A model generated the notes under the pieces. That model worked only from the letters and a program-made list of their open reading frames with translations, had not been told where the DNA came from and ran no database searches. Below are positions 57,018-64,000 of a stretch of 64,000 bases of DNA, one piece after another (the stretch's first letter is position 1; every line of letters begins with the position of its first letter). The stretch is from Macrococcus bovicus (GTDB lineage: Bacteria; Bacillota; Bacilli; Staphylococcales; Staphylococcaceae): NCBI RefSeq assembly GCF_004359575.1, contig NZ_SCWF01000007.1, positions 1 through 64,000 on the forward strand, read 5' to 3'. The position numbers were made by a program, and so were the translations under genes.

Positions 57018-59843
57018 CTATTCGACAATGGTACTTTCCTGTGAGGTTTTAATCATCCGATTTTTGATAGGTTCGAATTTCGGCTTAAAGCCGTAGCCCA
57101 GGCCTAGAATGCCGAGGCAGAATATCAACAGACGGCTGATATTCTTTTGAACCAGTTCAGGCACTATTCCGCCTACTGCCTCCCTCAGAAGGTCTACTGC
57201 ATAAGTAAACGGCAGAAACGGATGGATCATCTGGAAGAAATGCGGCGTCACCTGCACAGGGAACGTACCGCCTCCACCAGAAATCTGGAGCACCATCAGT
57301 ATGATAGCCAGTGCTTTACCGACGTTACCGAGTAAACTGACCATCGTGTAGACAATTGAGGTAAAGACTATAGAGACCAGTACTGCAAACAAGAGATTCA
57401 TAACAGGATGCTTGGCATAGGCATCCAGGATAAAGAAATTACCGAGGACAACAATAATCGACTGGATGATACCGATACTTAAGAATAGGAGCAGCCTGCC
57501 TGCAAAGAGCTCCCTCAGCGAATAGACACCTTTAAGTGACTGATCCTTCAGTTCGGTCGTTAACAGATTGCTTGATAACAGTGCGCCCACCCAGAGTGCA
57601 AGTGCAGTATAGAACGGGGCACTGGCAGAACCGTAGTTCGGTATCGGGAACATCTGTTTCTCGTCTAGCTGTATCGGGTCAGAGAAATAATCCGCTTCCC
57701 CCTGTAGATCGTTGCGTAGTAACTTAATCAGCTTGTTCATCACATCTTTTTCATCCAGTTCCCTGAACTTATCCGCTGCTTGCTTGATATCTCTTTCGAT
57801 ACCTGGTAAGTCATTGCGCGTAAATTCCGCCAGGTCATGTATGCCTTTTTCCGCACCCGGCAGATTGTTACGCAGCAGATCAGCTGTCTGATCGTATTTG
57901 GACATGACACCCGGCAGATCATTCTGGGCAAAACGACTGATCCGATTTAAATCATTCAGAACACCGGGTAGATCATTCTGTACAAACTGGCTCGCTTCTG
58001 CGACTCGTGCTTTAAATGCAGGGAAATTGGACTGCACATTCGCATTGACTTCCTTGAAGCGCTCTTCAAGGGCAGGCAGTTCATTGTTAATCGCCACCAG
58101 TCTTTCGTTTGCAGCGGAAGTGACTTGCTGCGCTTCTGTCAGGATACCGTCAACTTTATTCGCAAATTCTTCTGCATCTGCAAGCATGAGTGCTGCGGTA
58201 TCAAGACCTGCATCTATAGTTTCAAGTCCTTGCAGTAAGATAGACTGCATATCCATGTTCTGAATGACGCTGAGCGCTTCTACAGCACGGCTGATGCTTG
58301 CTGCATCTGCTTTGCCATTTTCCAGCTGTTTCTGCACAACTGCTAAAGTATCGTTACTTTCCTTTAGCGCATTCACTATCTGACTCGTGTCAATAGAAGA
58401 ACGACTTAGCACGTCAATGATTTCATTCTGCAGCTGAATCGTCTGTCCGATATTCTGTGCGATCACCTTCATATTATCACTTGACGGCTGGTGGTCTTTC
58501 AGTGTAGACAGGGTATCCTTCTGCGCCGCTGCATTGTCCTTCACTAAATCAGCCAAGGCTTGAAGCGCCTCCCCTAATGCCTGTTTGGCAGGTTCAAGGT
58601 CCGTTTTGGTCAACGGCTCATTTTTAACTTCAGCAACCGTCTGCATCGTAGCTGTCTGTTTAGCTTCGGCACTTGGCGCTTCAGTTGACGCTGTTTCAGT
58701 GGTTGCGGCTTCAGTGGTTGCTGGAATCGTCACCTTCTCTTCAGAAGAAGTCGTCCCGTCTCCTTCTGATGCCTCGCCTTCTGTGGTCACCTTATCCTCA
58801 GATGACACTTTTTCTTCAGCTGACTCAACTTTAGTATCCGCCTTATCGGTCACGTCCTGTGCCTGATTAAGCCGCGCATGGACTTCGGGCATTCTGCTCT
58901 GCGCAGTGGCAAGGACTGCACTTGCTTTGTTCGTCGCATCTATGCCCTTCGCGACCGCCGCATTAATCTCCGGGAAACGTTCCTCGAACTGCTGGGCCTT
59001 GTTGAGTGCTGCTTCTATATTGCTCATCTTACTGTTCAGCCCTACTATCATCTGACCCGCTTCATTGATTTCTCCGGCGTGCTGATTGGCTTTAATCAGC
59101 TTCGCAGCGCCACTATTGATTTCATCCTTATAAGATTCAAGGGCATAAAACTCTTCGGCATATCGATTGATATCCCCTTGATGGGCATCAATTTTCTGTA
59201 CGGCAGCACTGAACTCCTCCATCTTCGGAATAGCCGCTTCGGCTTCAAATACAGCATTTTCAATCTTGTGATAAAGCGGCAGCTTTTTCTCTAAATCGAT
59301 ACCGAGCGAATTACTCTCCTTCAGGAAAGCCTGGGTCGCTACTTCAACAAATTTGTCGTTCAGTGTCTTGGTGATGGCTGTTGCACCTGCTGTCGTCATC
59401 TTCGGTGCAATGGCATTGATTTTCTGGTTGACCTGATAATCGATATGGGCCCGTCTAGGTTTCTTGTCGAAAATACTCGTCATATCCTCCGAAAAATGTT
59501 CAGGGATATGAATCATGGCATAGTATTTCCCCAGTCGGACACCCTGCTTCGCCTCCTTCAGCGAATCGACAAAGACCCAGCCGAACTGATCATTCGTCTT
59601 CAGTTCGCTGACGAGGGACTTGCCGACATTGACATGTTTACCTTGAACCGTAGCCCCCTCATCAAAATTGACGACCGCTACTTTGATTCCTTTCGTATTG
59701 GAATAAGGGTCCCACGACGATTTCAAATTGAACCATGCATAAAAAGAGGGAAGAATGCAGAGCCCAAGGATGACGATGAGTACCATAGGCGTCTTGAGCG
59801 CATGCTGTACATCCTTGATAAATAAGCTGAAAACCTTTTTCAT
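57018..59843 (-). CDS. YhgE/Pip-family membrane protein
   Basis: 941-residue protein with one N-terminal membrane helix (VLIVILGLCILPSFYAWFNL), a very long extracytoplasmic, largely helical and coiled-coil region (about 45-720), and five to six helices at the C-terminus (about 740-925), the layout of YhgE/Pip and EsaA-like ABC-2-type membrane proteins. A low-complexity Glu/Thr/Ser/Ala segment lies near 330-400, and four or five repeats of a (N)DLPGV/(N)NLPGA-type motif occur near 630-690. Known relatives act as phage receptors or in type VII secretion; no other type VII gene is nearby, so the function is open. Own promoter upstream. Confidence 0.88.
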   Translation of the reverse strand: MKKVFSLFIKDVQHALKTPMVLIVILGLCILPSFYAWFNLKSSWDPYSNTKGIKVAVVNFDEGATVQGKHVNVGKSLVSELKTNDQFGWVFVDSLKEAKQGVRLGKYYAMIHIPEHFSEDMTSIFDKKPRRAHIDYQVNQKINAIAPKMTTAGATAITKTLNDKFVEVATQAFLKESNSLGIDLEKKLPLYHKIENAVFEAEAAIPKMEEFSAAVQKIDAHQGDINRYAEEFYALESYKDEINSGAAKLIKANQHAGEINEAGQMIVGLNSKMSNIEAALNKAQQFEERFPEINAAVAKGIDATNKASAVLATAQSRMPEVHARLNQAQDVTDKADTKVESAEEKVSSEDKVTTEGEASEGDGTTSSEEKVTIPATTEAATTETASTEAPSAEAKQTATMQTVAEVKNEPLTKTDLEPAKQALGEALQALADLVKDNAAAQKDTLSTLKDHQPSSDNMKVIAQNIGQTIQLQNEIIDVLSRSSIDTSQIVNALKESNDTLAVVQKQLENGKADAASISRAVEALSVIQNMDMQSILLQGLETIDAGLDTAALMLADAEEFANKVDGILTEAQQVTSAANERLVAINNELPALEERFKEVNANVQSNFPAFKARVAEASQFVQNDLPGVLNDLNRISRFAQNDLPGVMSKYDQTADLLRNNLPGAEKGIHDLAEFTRNDLPGIERDIKQAADKFRELDEKDVMNKLIKLLRNDLQGEADYFSDPIQLDEKQMFPIPNYGSASAPFYTALALWVGALLSSNLLTTELKDQSLKGVYSLRELFAGRLLLFLSIGIIQSIIVVLGNFFILDAYAKHPVMNLLFAVLVSIVFTSIVYTMVSLLGNVGKALAIILMVLQISGGGGTFPVQVTPHFFQMIHPFLPFTYAVDLLREAVGGIVPELVQKNISRLLIFCLGILGLGYGFKPKFEPIKNRMIKTSQESTIVE

Positions 59844-59872
59844 AGTTGTCCTCCCGTTTTTTGGATTCTAAC

Positions 59873-59901
59873 ATTTTACTTTATTCAAGTCTTATTGACA
59901 A
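59873..59901 (-). promoter_or_regulatory. Promoter for the YhgE/Pip gene
   Basis: Minus strand: TTGTCA (59901-59896), 17-bp spacer, TAAAAT (59878-59873). Followed by CGGGAGGACAACT and the ATG at 59843. Confidence 0.6.
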
Positions 59902-59994
59902 GGAAACAGCCACTCAATTTTATACCACTATAATTTGTTATTGAATAAAAATATTTTATGAACAAATAATAAAAAACCATGATAAGTCATATTA

Positions 59995-61578
59995 TTATTC
60001 TGAAATATTATAAAACTGATGAAGGTCATTCAGCATTTCTTCAGTATCCTCATGTAATCCGACAAGATTAAGATCCACTAATTGGTGATTTTCAATCTTC
60101 CATTGTCTCGTACTCACCGCTTCACAGAAGTAAGGGTCATGGCTGATAAACAGCATGGCACCCTCAAATTTCTGCAGCATCGCTTCGATCACCTGCTGCA
60201 TCTCGAGGTCGAAATAATTGGTCGGTTCATCCAGCAGCAGCAGATTTGCCTCTGAGAAATACAGCTTGATGAACGACAGACGACATTTTTCACCCATTGA
60301 CAGCTGTGCCACTTGATCGCCCATGCGTTCTGCCCCGAATCTGAAGGCAGCGAGTATGGTACGCAGTTTACTGTCCGCCGCCCTATTCAATGACTGCACT
60401 TCCTCCAGCACAGTATGGCCAGCGTTCAGGTTATCGAGCTGCTGAGAGAAATAACCCACTTTAACATTCGGATTCAGCCGGAAAGAACCTGCACTCGGTT
60501 CCAGTTCATTCATCAGCACTTTTAGCAGGCTGGTCTTGCCGCTGCCATTTCTGCCTGTCAATGCAATCTTGTCTCCCGGTCTGATCTGAAAGGAAGCTGA
60601 TGTAAAAAGCTGACGGTCATCAAACCTGAGCGAAAGATCTTCTGCTTTCACCAAGTATTTGCCTCTGAAGTCGCTGTGCTTTAAATCATATTCCGTCCGT
60701 TGCTGCTTATCACGTCGTGCAGCGAACCCTGACAGCTTCTGTTCCAGCTGATGTTCCTTTGTTTTATACCGCTTCGCTAGTTTCGCCACCTTCTTCTGCG
60801 CTCCCGGGTCTCTGGCACCCGCTTTGGCATTAGCCTCGTGATGCCATTCTTTCATCTCCTGGATCATGCGCCGCATCTTCTGTTTTTCCTTATTTTCCTT
60901 ATGAAGCAGTGCGGCGTTCTCCCGTTCCTGACGAGCTTTTTCAGCGGCATAGTCATCGTAATTCATCTGATACATATGCGTTGCATCAGCTGTCATCTCT
61001 ATGATCTTCGTTGCGGTCTGATTAATGAATTCCCGGTCATGCGATGCATAAAGGATTGTCTGTCCGGCTGCCTGCATCCATTCCATGAGCCAGGTTTTTG
61101 TTTCCTGGTCGATATGGTTAGTCGGTTCATCGAAGAGAAACCAGTCTTTATCACTGATCAGCAGCCGGATTAAAGAGACCTTTGTCTGTTCTCCTCCTGA
61201 TAAAGTATTTACCGCTCTCTCTGCCACTACGGCATTCAGACCGAATTTTTTCAGATAGGTCATAATCTTATTTTCCAGTTCATAGCCATTCAGCTCTATA
61301 TAATCACTGATAGCCTCAACGTCATCTGCCAGCCTCTGTTTCACTGCATAAATGTCAGGTCGGCTGCTAAGAATGTAATCCATCACCAAATCCACTGACT
61401 CCAGCTCCTGTTCCAGCAGAATCGCATCATATTCATCGCTCAGCAGCTTTAAAAGTGTGGACTTACCCACTCCATTATGGCCGATAAGCGCGATATGCTC
61501 TCCTTCAGAAACCGTGAAATGAACATGGTTGCTGAGCACTTTATCGTCTATCATGAGTTGTTTGTTGATCGTTCTCAT
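59995..61578 (-). CDS. ABC-F family ATPase, probable ribosome-protection type
   Basis: 527 residues with two ATPase domains and no membrane segment, the ABC-F layout. ABC1: GHNGVGKST (about 39-47), NTLSGGEQ, FLFDEPTNHID. A long charged linker (about 230-320) follows. ABC2: TGRNGSGKTS, AQLSMGEKCRLS (one change from LSGGE), LLLLDEPTNYFD. ABC-F proteins act on the ribosomal E site; this arrangement recalls the antibiotic-resistance subfamily (Vga/Sal/VmlR-like), and the attenuator leader supports that. The start is the ATG at 61578 with AAGGAGGG six bases upstream; an earlier ATG at 61605 falls inside the terminator hairpin. Substrate antibiotics cannot be read from sequence. Confidence 0.9.
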   Translation of the reverse strand: MRTINKQLMIDDKVLSNHVHFTVSEGEHIALIGHNGVGKSTLLKLLSDEYDAILLEQELESVDLVMDYILSSRPDIYAVKQRLADDVEAISDYIELNGYELENKIMTYLKKFGLNAVVAERAVNTLSGGEQTKVSLIRLLISDKDWFLFDEPTNHIDQETKTWLMEWMQAAGQTILYASHDREFINQTATKIIEMTADATHMYQMNYDDYAAEKARQERENAALLHKENKEKQKMRRMIQEMKEWHHEANAKAGARDPGAQKKVAKLAKRYKTKEHQLEQKLSGFAARRDKQQRTEYDLKHSDFRGKYLVKAEDLSLRFDDRQLFTSASFQIRPGDKIALTGRNGSGKTSLLKVLMNELEPSAGSFRLNPNVKVGYFSQQLDNLNAGHTVLEEVQSLNRAADSKLRTILAAFRFGAERMGDQVAQLSMGEKCRLSFIKLYFSEANLLLLDEPTNYFDLEMQQVIEAMLQKFEGAMLFISHDPYFCEAVSTRQWKIENHQLVDLNLVGLHEDTEEMLNDLHQFYNISE

Positions 61579-61597
61579 CGAATCCCTCCTTAAAAAA

Positions 61598-61620
61598 GCT
61601 CTCACCTACCATGTGAGAGC
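61598..61620 (-). terminator. Attenuator terminator before the ABC-F gene
   Basis: Minus strand: GCTCTCAC, 7-nt loop, GTGAGAGC, then TTTTTT and immediately the ABC-F ribosome-binding site. The 5' arm region (CTCACATG, 61617-61610) is also complementary to an upstream CATGTGAG (61688-61681), so an antiterminator can compete with it. Confidence 0.85.
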
Positions 61621-61746
61621 AATCGGCATAAAGAGACCCGTCAAGGCATTCAAAAATAGACAGTCTGATCCCGATAACATCTCACATGATCTTTTCTTCA
61701 CGTTGGTCATGTTATCGAATCATCATCTATATAGATGCCTCCTTCC
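61621..61746 (-). promoter_or_regulatory. Attenuator leader with tiny uORF, upstream of the ABC-F gene
   Basis: In minus-strand order: GGAAGGAGG (61746-61738); a 14-nt palindrome CATCTATATAGATG (61737-61724); a four-codon open frame MMIR-stop (61726-61712) whose end enters an inverted repeat CGATAACAT/ATGTTATCG (61717-61709 with 61680-61672); then the CATGTGAG antiterminator arm (61688-61681) and finally the terminator. A second, 34-codon open frame (MTNVKKRSCEML...) starts at 61710. This is the organisation of ribosome-stalling attenuators that induce antibiotic-resistance ABC-F genes. Confidence 0.6.
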
Positions 61747-61796
61747 ATATATTAGTTACAATCTACTATAGAATCAGAATTTAAGCAAATAAAAAA

Positions 61797-61822
61797 AGAG
61801 CTTCTGAAATTTCAGAAGCTCT
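61797..61822 (-). terminator. tRNA-Leu terminator
   Basis: AGAGCTTCTGAAA and TTTCAGAAGCTCT form a perfect 26-nt palindrome; on the minus strand TTTTTTT follows. It is 4 bp past the tRNA 3' end. Confidence 0.85.
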
Positions 61823-61826
61823 CATA

Positions 61827-61909
61827 TGCGGCCGAGAGGAGTTGAACCTCCACGCCCTTGCGGGCACTAGCGCCTGAAGCTAGCGCGTCTGCCATTCCGC
61901 CACGACCGC
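61827..61909 (-). tRNA. tRNA-Leu (CAG anticodon)
   Basis: 83 nt folding as a class II tRNA: acceptor GCGGTCG/CGGCCGC with discriminator A, D-arm TGGCGGAATGGCAGACGC, anticodon stem CTAGC/GCTAG around loop TTCAGGC (anticodon CAG), a long variable arm (TGCCCGCAAGGGCG) typical of leucine, and T-arm GGAGGTTCAACTCCTCTC. CCA is not encoded. Confidence 0.96.
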
Positions 61910-62014
61910 TCTCAAGCAATAAATTAATTATAACAGTATTTCGCAAAAAGAAAAGCCTTTGTGTAAAACTAATATTAAATTTGTAAATTTATCTTAATGC
62001 TGTGTGTCAGTTCA

Positions 62015-63154
62015 TTACTGGTAGTGCTGAAGCACACGCTCAAGCATCAGCTGATTCTTCTCACTTATCTCTGCACGACGTGGAATCTCCTGATAGGCCT
62101 GCAGTTCATCATGCCATGTCTTCGGCAGCGCCAGTTCAGTTTCGGGCTGCCATTTAGCGAGCCATGCTGGCGGCAGTTGTCCGGTTGGTGCCGGCAGCCC
62201 TTTCATCGCCAGCCAGATCTGACTCCAGGCCAGTGGTGCCACCTGAAATAGATTATAACCCCCACCCCCGACAGCAATCCATCTGCCGCCGCAATAAGTA
62301 TCTGCCAGCTGCTTGACGAAGCGCGGTATCTCTTCAAAGATACGTAGCGTACAGTGCAGATGGGTCAGCGGATCCAGAAAATGTGCATCCGCGCCGTTCT
62401 GACTTAAGATGACGTCAGGCTTGAAAAAGGCGCAGGCGGCCTGCACACTTTCCTTAAAACAGCTCAGAAAAGACTCATCCTCCGTATAGGCATCGATGGG
62501 CAGATTCATACTATATAGATAGCCCTCCCCTTCACCTCTCTCATTATAATTGCCGGTCCCCGGGAACAAATAACGGCCTGTCTCATGAATGGAATAGGTG
62601 AATACATCAGGCGTATGATAGAAGGTAAACTGGACACCATCCCCGTGGTGGGCATCTGTATCGATGTACAGCACACGTGCACTGTACTTCTCTTTCATAT
62701 ACTGGATGGCAACAGCACTGTCATTATATATGCAGAAACCGGATGCCCGGCCCTGGAAACCATGATGCAGACCGCCGCCTAAACTGCAGGCAGTCTGATC
62801 AATGCCCTGCATCACGATATCACAGGCGGTCAGTGTGCTCCCCACCAGCCAGGCTGCACTCTCATGCATATCACTGAAATTGGGCGTGTCCTGAGTATTA
62901 AGACCATAGCTCTCGCATGTCTGATCATCCAGCTGGTCTATAGAGGCCCGTTTGACGGCTTCGATATAGTCTTGATGGTGGATAAGTGCAAGTTCTTCAT
63001 CGGTCGCTTTCCTGCCGGAGACCATTTCCTCATCTGATAGGACAGCCATTTTCTTAAGCAGATCTGTTGTCAGAACGAGACGCATCTGATTAAAAGGATG
63101 CTGATCAGAGAACCGGTAATGCAGCAATCCTTCTGTATAGACATATCTGCTCAT
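62015..63154 (-). CDS. acuC: Acetoin utilization protein AcuC (class I HDAC-like deacetylase)
   Basis: 379-residue zinc-dependent deacetylase. The His-Asp active-site loop is visible in LGGGLHHGFQGRASGFCIYNDSAVAIQYM and YIDTDAHHGDGVQFTFY, and the C-terminal GGGYN glycine motif is in IAVGGGGYNLFQVAP. In B. subtilis AcuC reverses AcuA-mediated acetylation of acetyl-CoA synthetase. Overlaps acuB by 4 bp. Confidence 0.95.
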   Translation of the reverse strand: MSRYVYTEGLLHYRFSDQHPFNQMRLVLTTDLLKKMAVLSDEEMVSGRKATDEELALIHHQDYIEAVKRASIDQLDDQTCESYGLNTQDTPNFSDMHESAAWLVGSTLTACDIVMQGIDQTACSLGGGLHHGFQGRASGFCIYNDSAVAIQYMKEKYSARVLYIDTDAHHGDGVQFTFYHTPDVFTYSIHETGRYLFPGTGNYNERGEGEGYLYSMNLPIDAYTEDESFLSCFKESVQAACAFFKPDVILSQNGADAHFLDPLTHLHCTLRIFEEIPRFVKQLADTYCGGRWIAVGGGGYNLFQVAPLAWSQIWLAMKGLPAPTGQLPPAWLAKWQPETELALPKTWHDELQAYQEIPRRAEISEKNQLMLERVLQHYQ

Positions 63155-63786
63155 CGGCCCATACCTAGCGGCGTCCGCACTGTGAAACCTGCTTCATTCA
63201 GAGCATCGATAATAGGCCGCGGATTCATGGACTGCATACGAATCAGGACGAGCTTCTGTCCCGGGTTCTCTTTATCACGGTAGACAAGAATGCTTTCGAT
63301 GCTCGTGCGGTGCGCATGAAATACTTTGGTGACCTCATGCATAATGCCCGGCACATCAGGCACAGATACTTCGACAGCTGAGCCCGGCGTCATTACCCCC
63401 GTCAGCTCAAGGAAAGTATTCAGCATATCTTTCTGCGTCACAATGCCAATACACCGTCCCTTTTTGACGACTGGTATGGAGCCGATGGAGAGTTCATAGA
63501 AATCGACGGCGATATCCTCCACAAAATCAAGCGGATGGCACGTCATGACGTCTCGGTTCATCATATTTGCGACCGGCGCATCTAATTTCACTTCTGTCTC
63601 CCCGAGTATGGAAGGAAGCGCAAGATTTACATCGCGGTCAGTGATGATACCCTTTACTCGCATTAACTCATCGACGACCGGTAAATGTCTGATATCTTTG
63701 TTCCGCATCAGCTGGATTGCTTCATCAATTGTACACTCTTCATTGATAGTGATACATGGACTTGTCATAATTCGTTCGACTAACAT
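63151..63786 (-). CDS. acuB: AcuB, CBS-ACT domain protein
   Basis: 211 residues: two CBS domains (about 1-60 and 75-130; IMTSPCITINEECTIDEAIQLMRNKDIRHLPVVDE and NMMNRDVMTCHPLDFVEDIAVDFYELSIGSIPVV) and an ACT domain (about 140-211; VEVSVPDVPGIMHEVTKVFHAH). It lies between acuA and acuC and is thought to sense an adenine nucleotide; its role in the locus is not settled. Confidence 0.93.
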   Translation of the reverse strand: MLVERIMTSPCITINEECTIDEAIQLMRNKDIRHLPVVDELMRVKGIITDRDVNLALPSILGETEVKLDAPVANMMNRDVMTCHPLDFVEDIAVDFYELSIGSIPVVKKGRCIGIVTQKDMLNTFLELTGVMTPGSAVEVSVPDVPGIMHEVTKVFHAHRTSIESILVYRDKENPGQKLVLIRMQSMNPRPIIDALNEAGFTVRTPLGMGR

Positions 63787-63796
63787 CTTTTCACCC

Positions 63797-64000
63797 CTAA
63801 AGAAAGAATCGGTTCATAAACCGGATTTTATCAAACTGCTCAATCTGTTCATTGCTGATTCTGCTGCCAATCCTTGCCATCAGACTATTCGCCGGATGAC
63901 TGGTGATTTCAGGATCATTCGTCGCAAATACTTCCATTCCCCCTGCTTCCATCATTTTTTTCATGACGTCCTTATACTCATAGACATTCAGCCCGCTGTT
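63797..64000 (-). CDS. acuA: Acetoin utilization acetyltransferase AcuA (partial, C-terminal part)
   Basis: The last 67 codons of a gene running off the right edge, ending ISNEQIEQFDKIRFMNRFFL. The tail matches my memory of AcuA, a GNAT acetyltransferase that acetylates and inactivates acetyl-CoA synthetase, and the order acuA-acuB-acuC supports it. The stop is 10 bp before acuB. Confidence 0.85.
   Translation of the reverse strand, partial: NSGLNVYEYKDVMKKMMEAGGMEVFATNDPEITSHPANSLMARIGSRISNEQIEQFDKIRFMNRFFL

Noticed and set aside
61609-61710. 34-codon open frame (MTNVKKRSCEML...) in the ABC-F leader as the main leader peptide
   Set aside because: No ribosome-binding site precedes its ATG at proper spacing; the strong GGAAGGAGG serves the shorter MMIR frame better. 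It was kept only as a possible alternative in the leader description.

Overview
The window looks like chromosome of a Staphylococcaceae bacterium, most likely Macrococcus or a close relative (inference). The gene order from infB to rbgA (nusA, polC, proS, the dxr/cdsA/uppS block, pyrH-frr, rpsB-tsf, codY, hslUV, xerC, trmFO, topA, dprA, sucCD, rnhB, rbgA) is the classical staphylococcal one. Base composition looks, by eye, clearly richer in G+C than S. aureus, which would suit a higher-GC Macrococcus; Salinicoccus-like genera cannot be excluded.

Region 1-4.6 kb is a very AT-rich accessory segment sitting directly behind the 3' end of infB, where rbfA would normally follow. It carries a full-length tyrosine recombinase next to infB, a 482-residue protein I do not recognise, an interrupted small gene, a near-consensus LexA (SOS) box, several strong inverted repeats, and the tail of another gene running in from outside. 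I read it as one side of an integrative element or of the decayed remains of one.

Region 4.6-34.6 kb is the conserved housekeeping block, all on the minus strand: translation (infB, rimP, tsf, rpsB, frr, proS), transcription (nusA, codY), DNA metabolism (polC, topA, xerC, dprA, rnhB), isoprenoid/phospholipid precursors and intramembrane proteolysis (dxr, cdsA, uppS, rseP), proteolysis (hslUV), tRNA modification (trmFO), TCA cycle (sucCD) and ribosome assembly (rbgA). Intrinsic terminators divide it into transcription units.

Region 34.7-45.2 kb interrupts the usual rbgA-rplS neighbourhood with two cell-envelope modules: a plus-strand operon for undecaprenyl-phosphate-sugar synthesis and extracytoplasmic glycosylation (GT2, GtrA, and two tandem YfhO paralogues), and a minus-strand heterodimeric ABC exporter with one degenerate ATPase site. 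Region 45.3-47.7 kb is the rpsP-khpA-rimM-trmD-rplS ribosome operon. ffh is not upstream of rpsP; a five-copy palindromic repeat array lies there instead.

Region 48-64 kb holds a divergent N-acetylglucosamine module (PTS transporter nagE and deacetylase nagA around a shared CcpA-like site), the seven-gene Na+/H+ antiporter operon mnhA-G preceded by a small tyrosine recombinase-like protein whose catalytic residues are substituted, a YhgE/Pip-family membrane protein, an ABC-F ATPase with an attenuator-type leader, tRNA-Leu(CAG), and the acuA-acuB-acuC acetyl-CoA synthetase control locus (acuA cut by the window end).

The points most worth following are the ABC-F attenuator leader, the duplicated YfhO glycosylation operon, the palindromic array at a probable synteny break, the pseudo-recombinase heading the mnh operon, the hairpin in the rimP-nusA-infB leader, and the SOS-box-bearing island behind infB.
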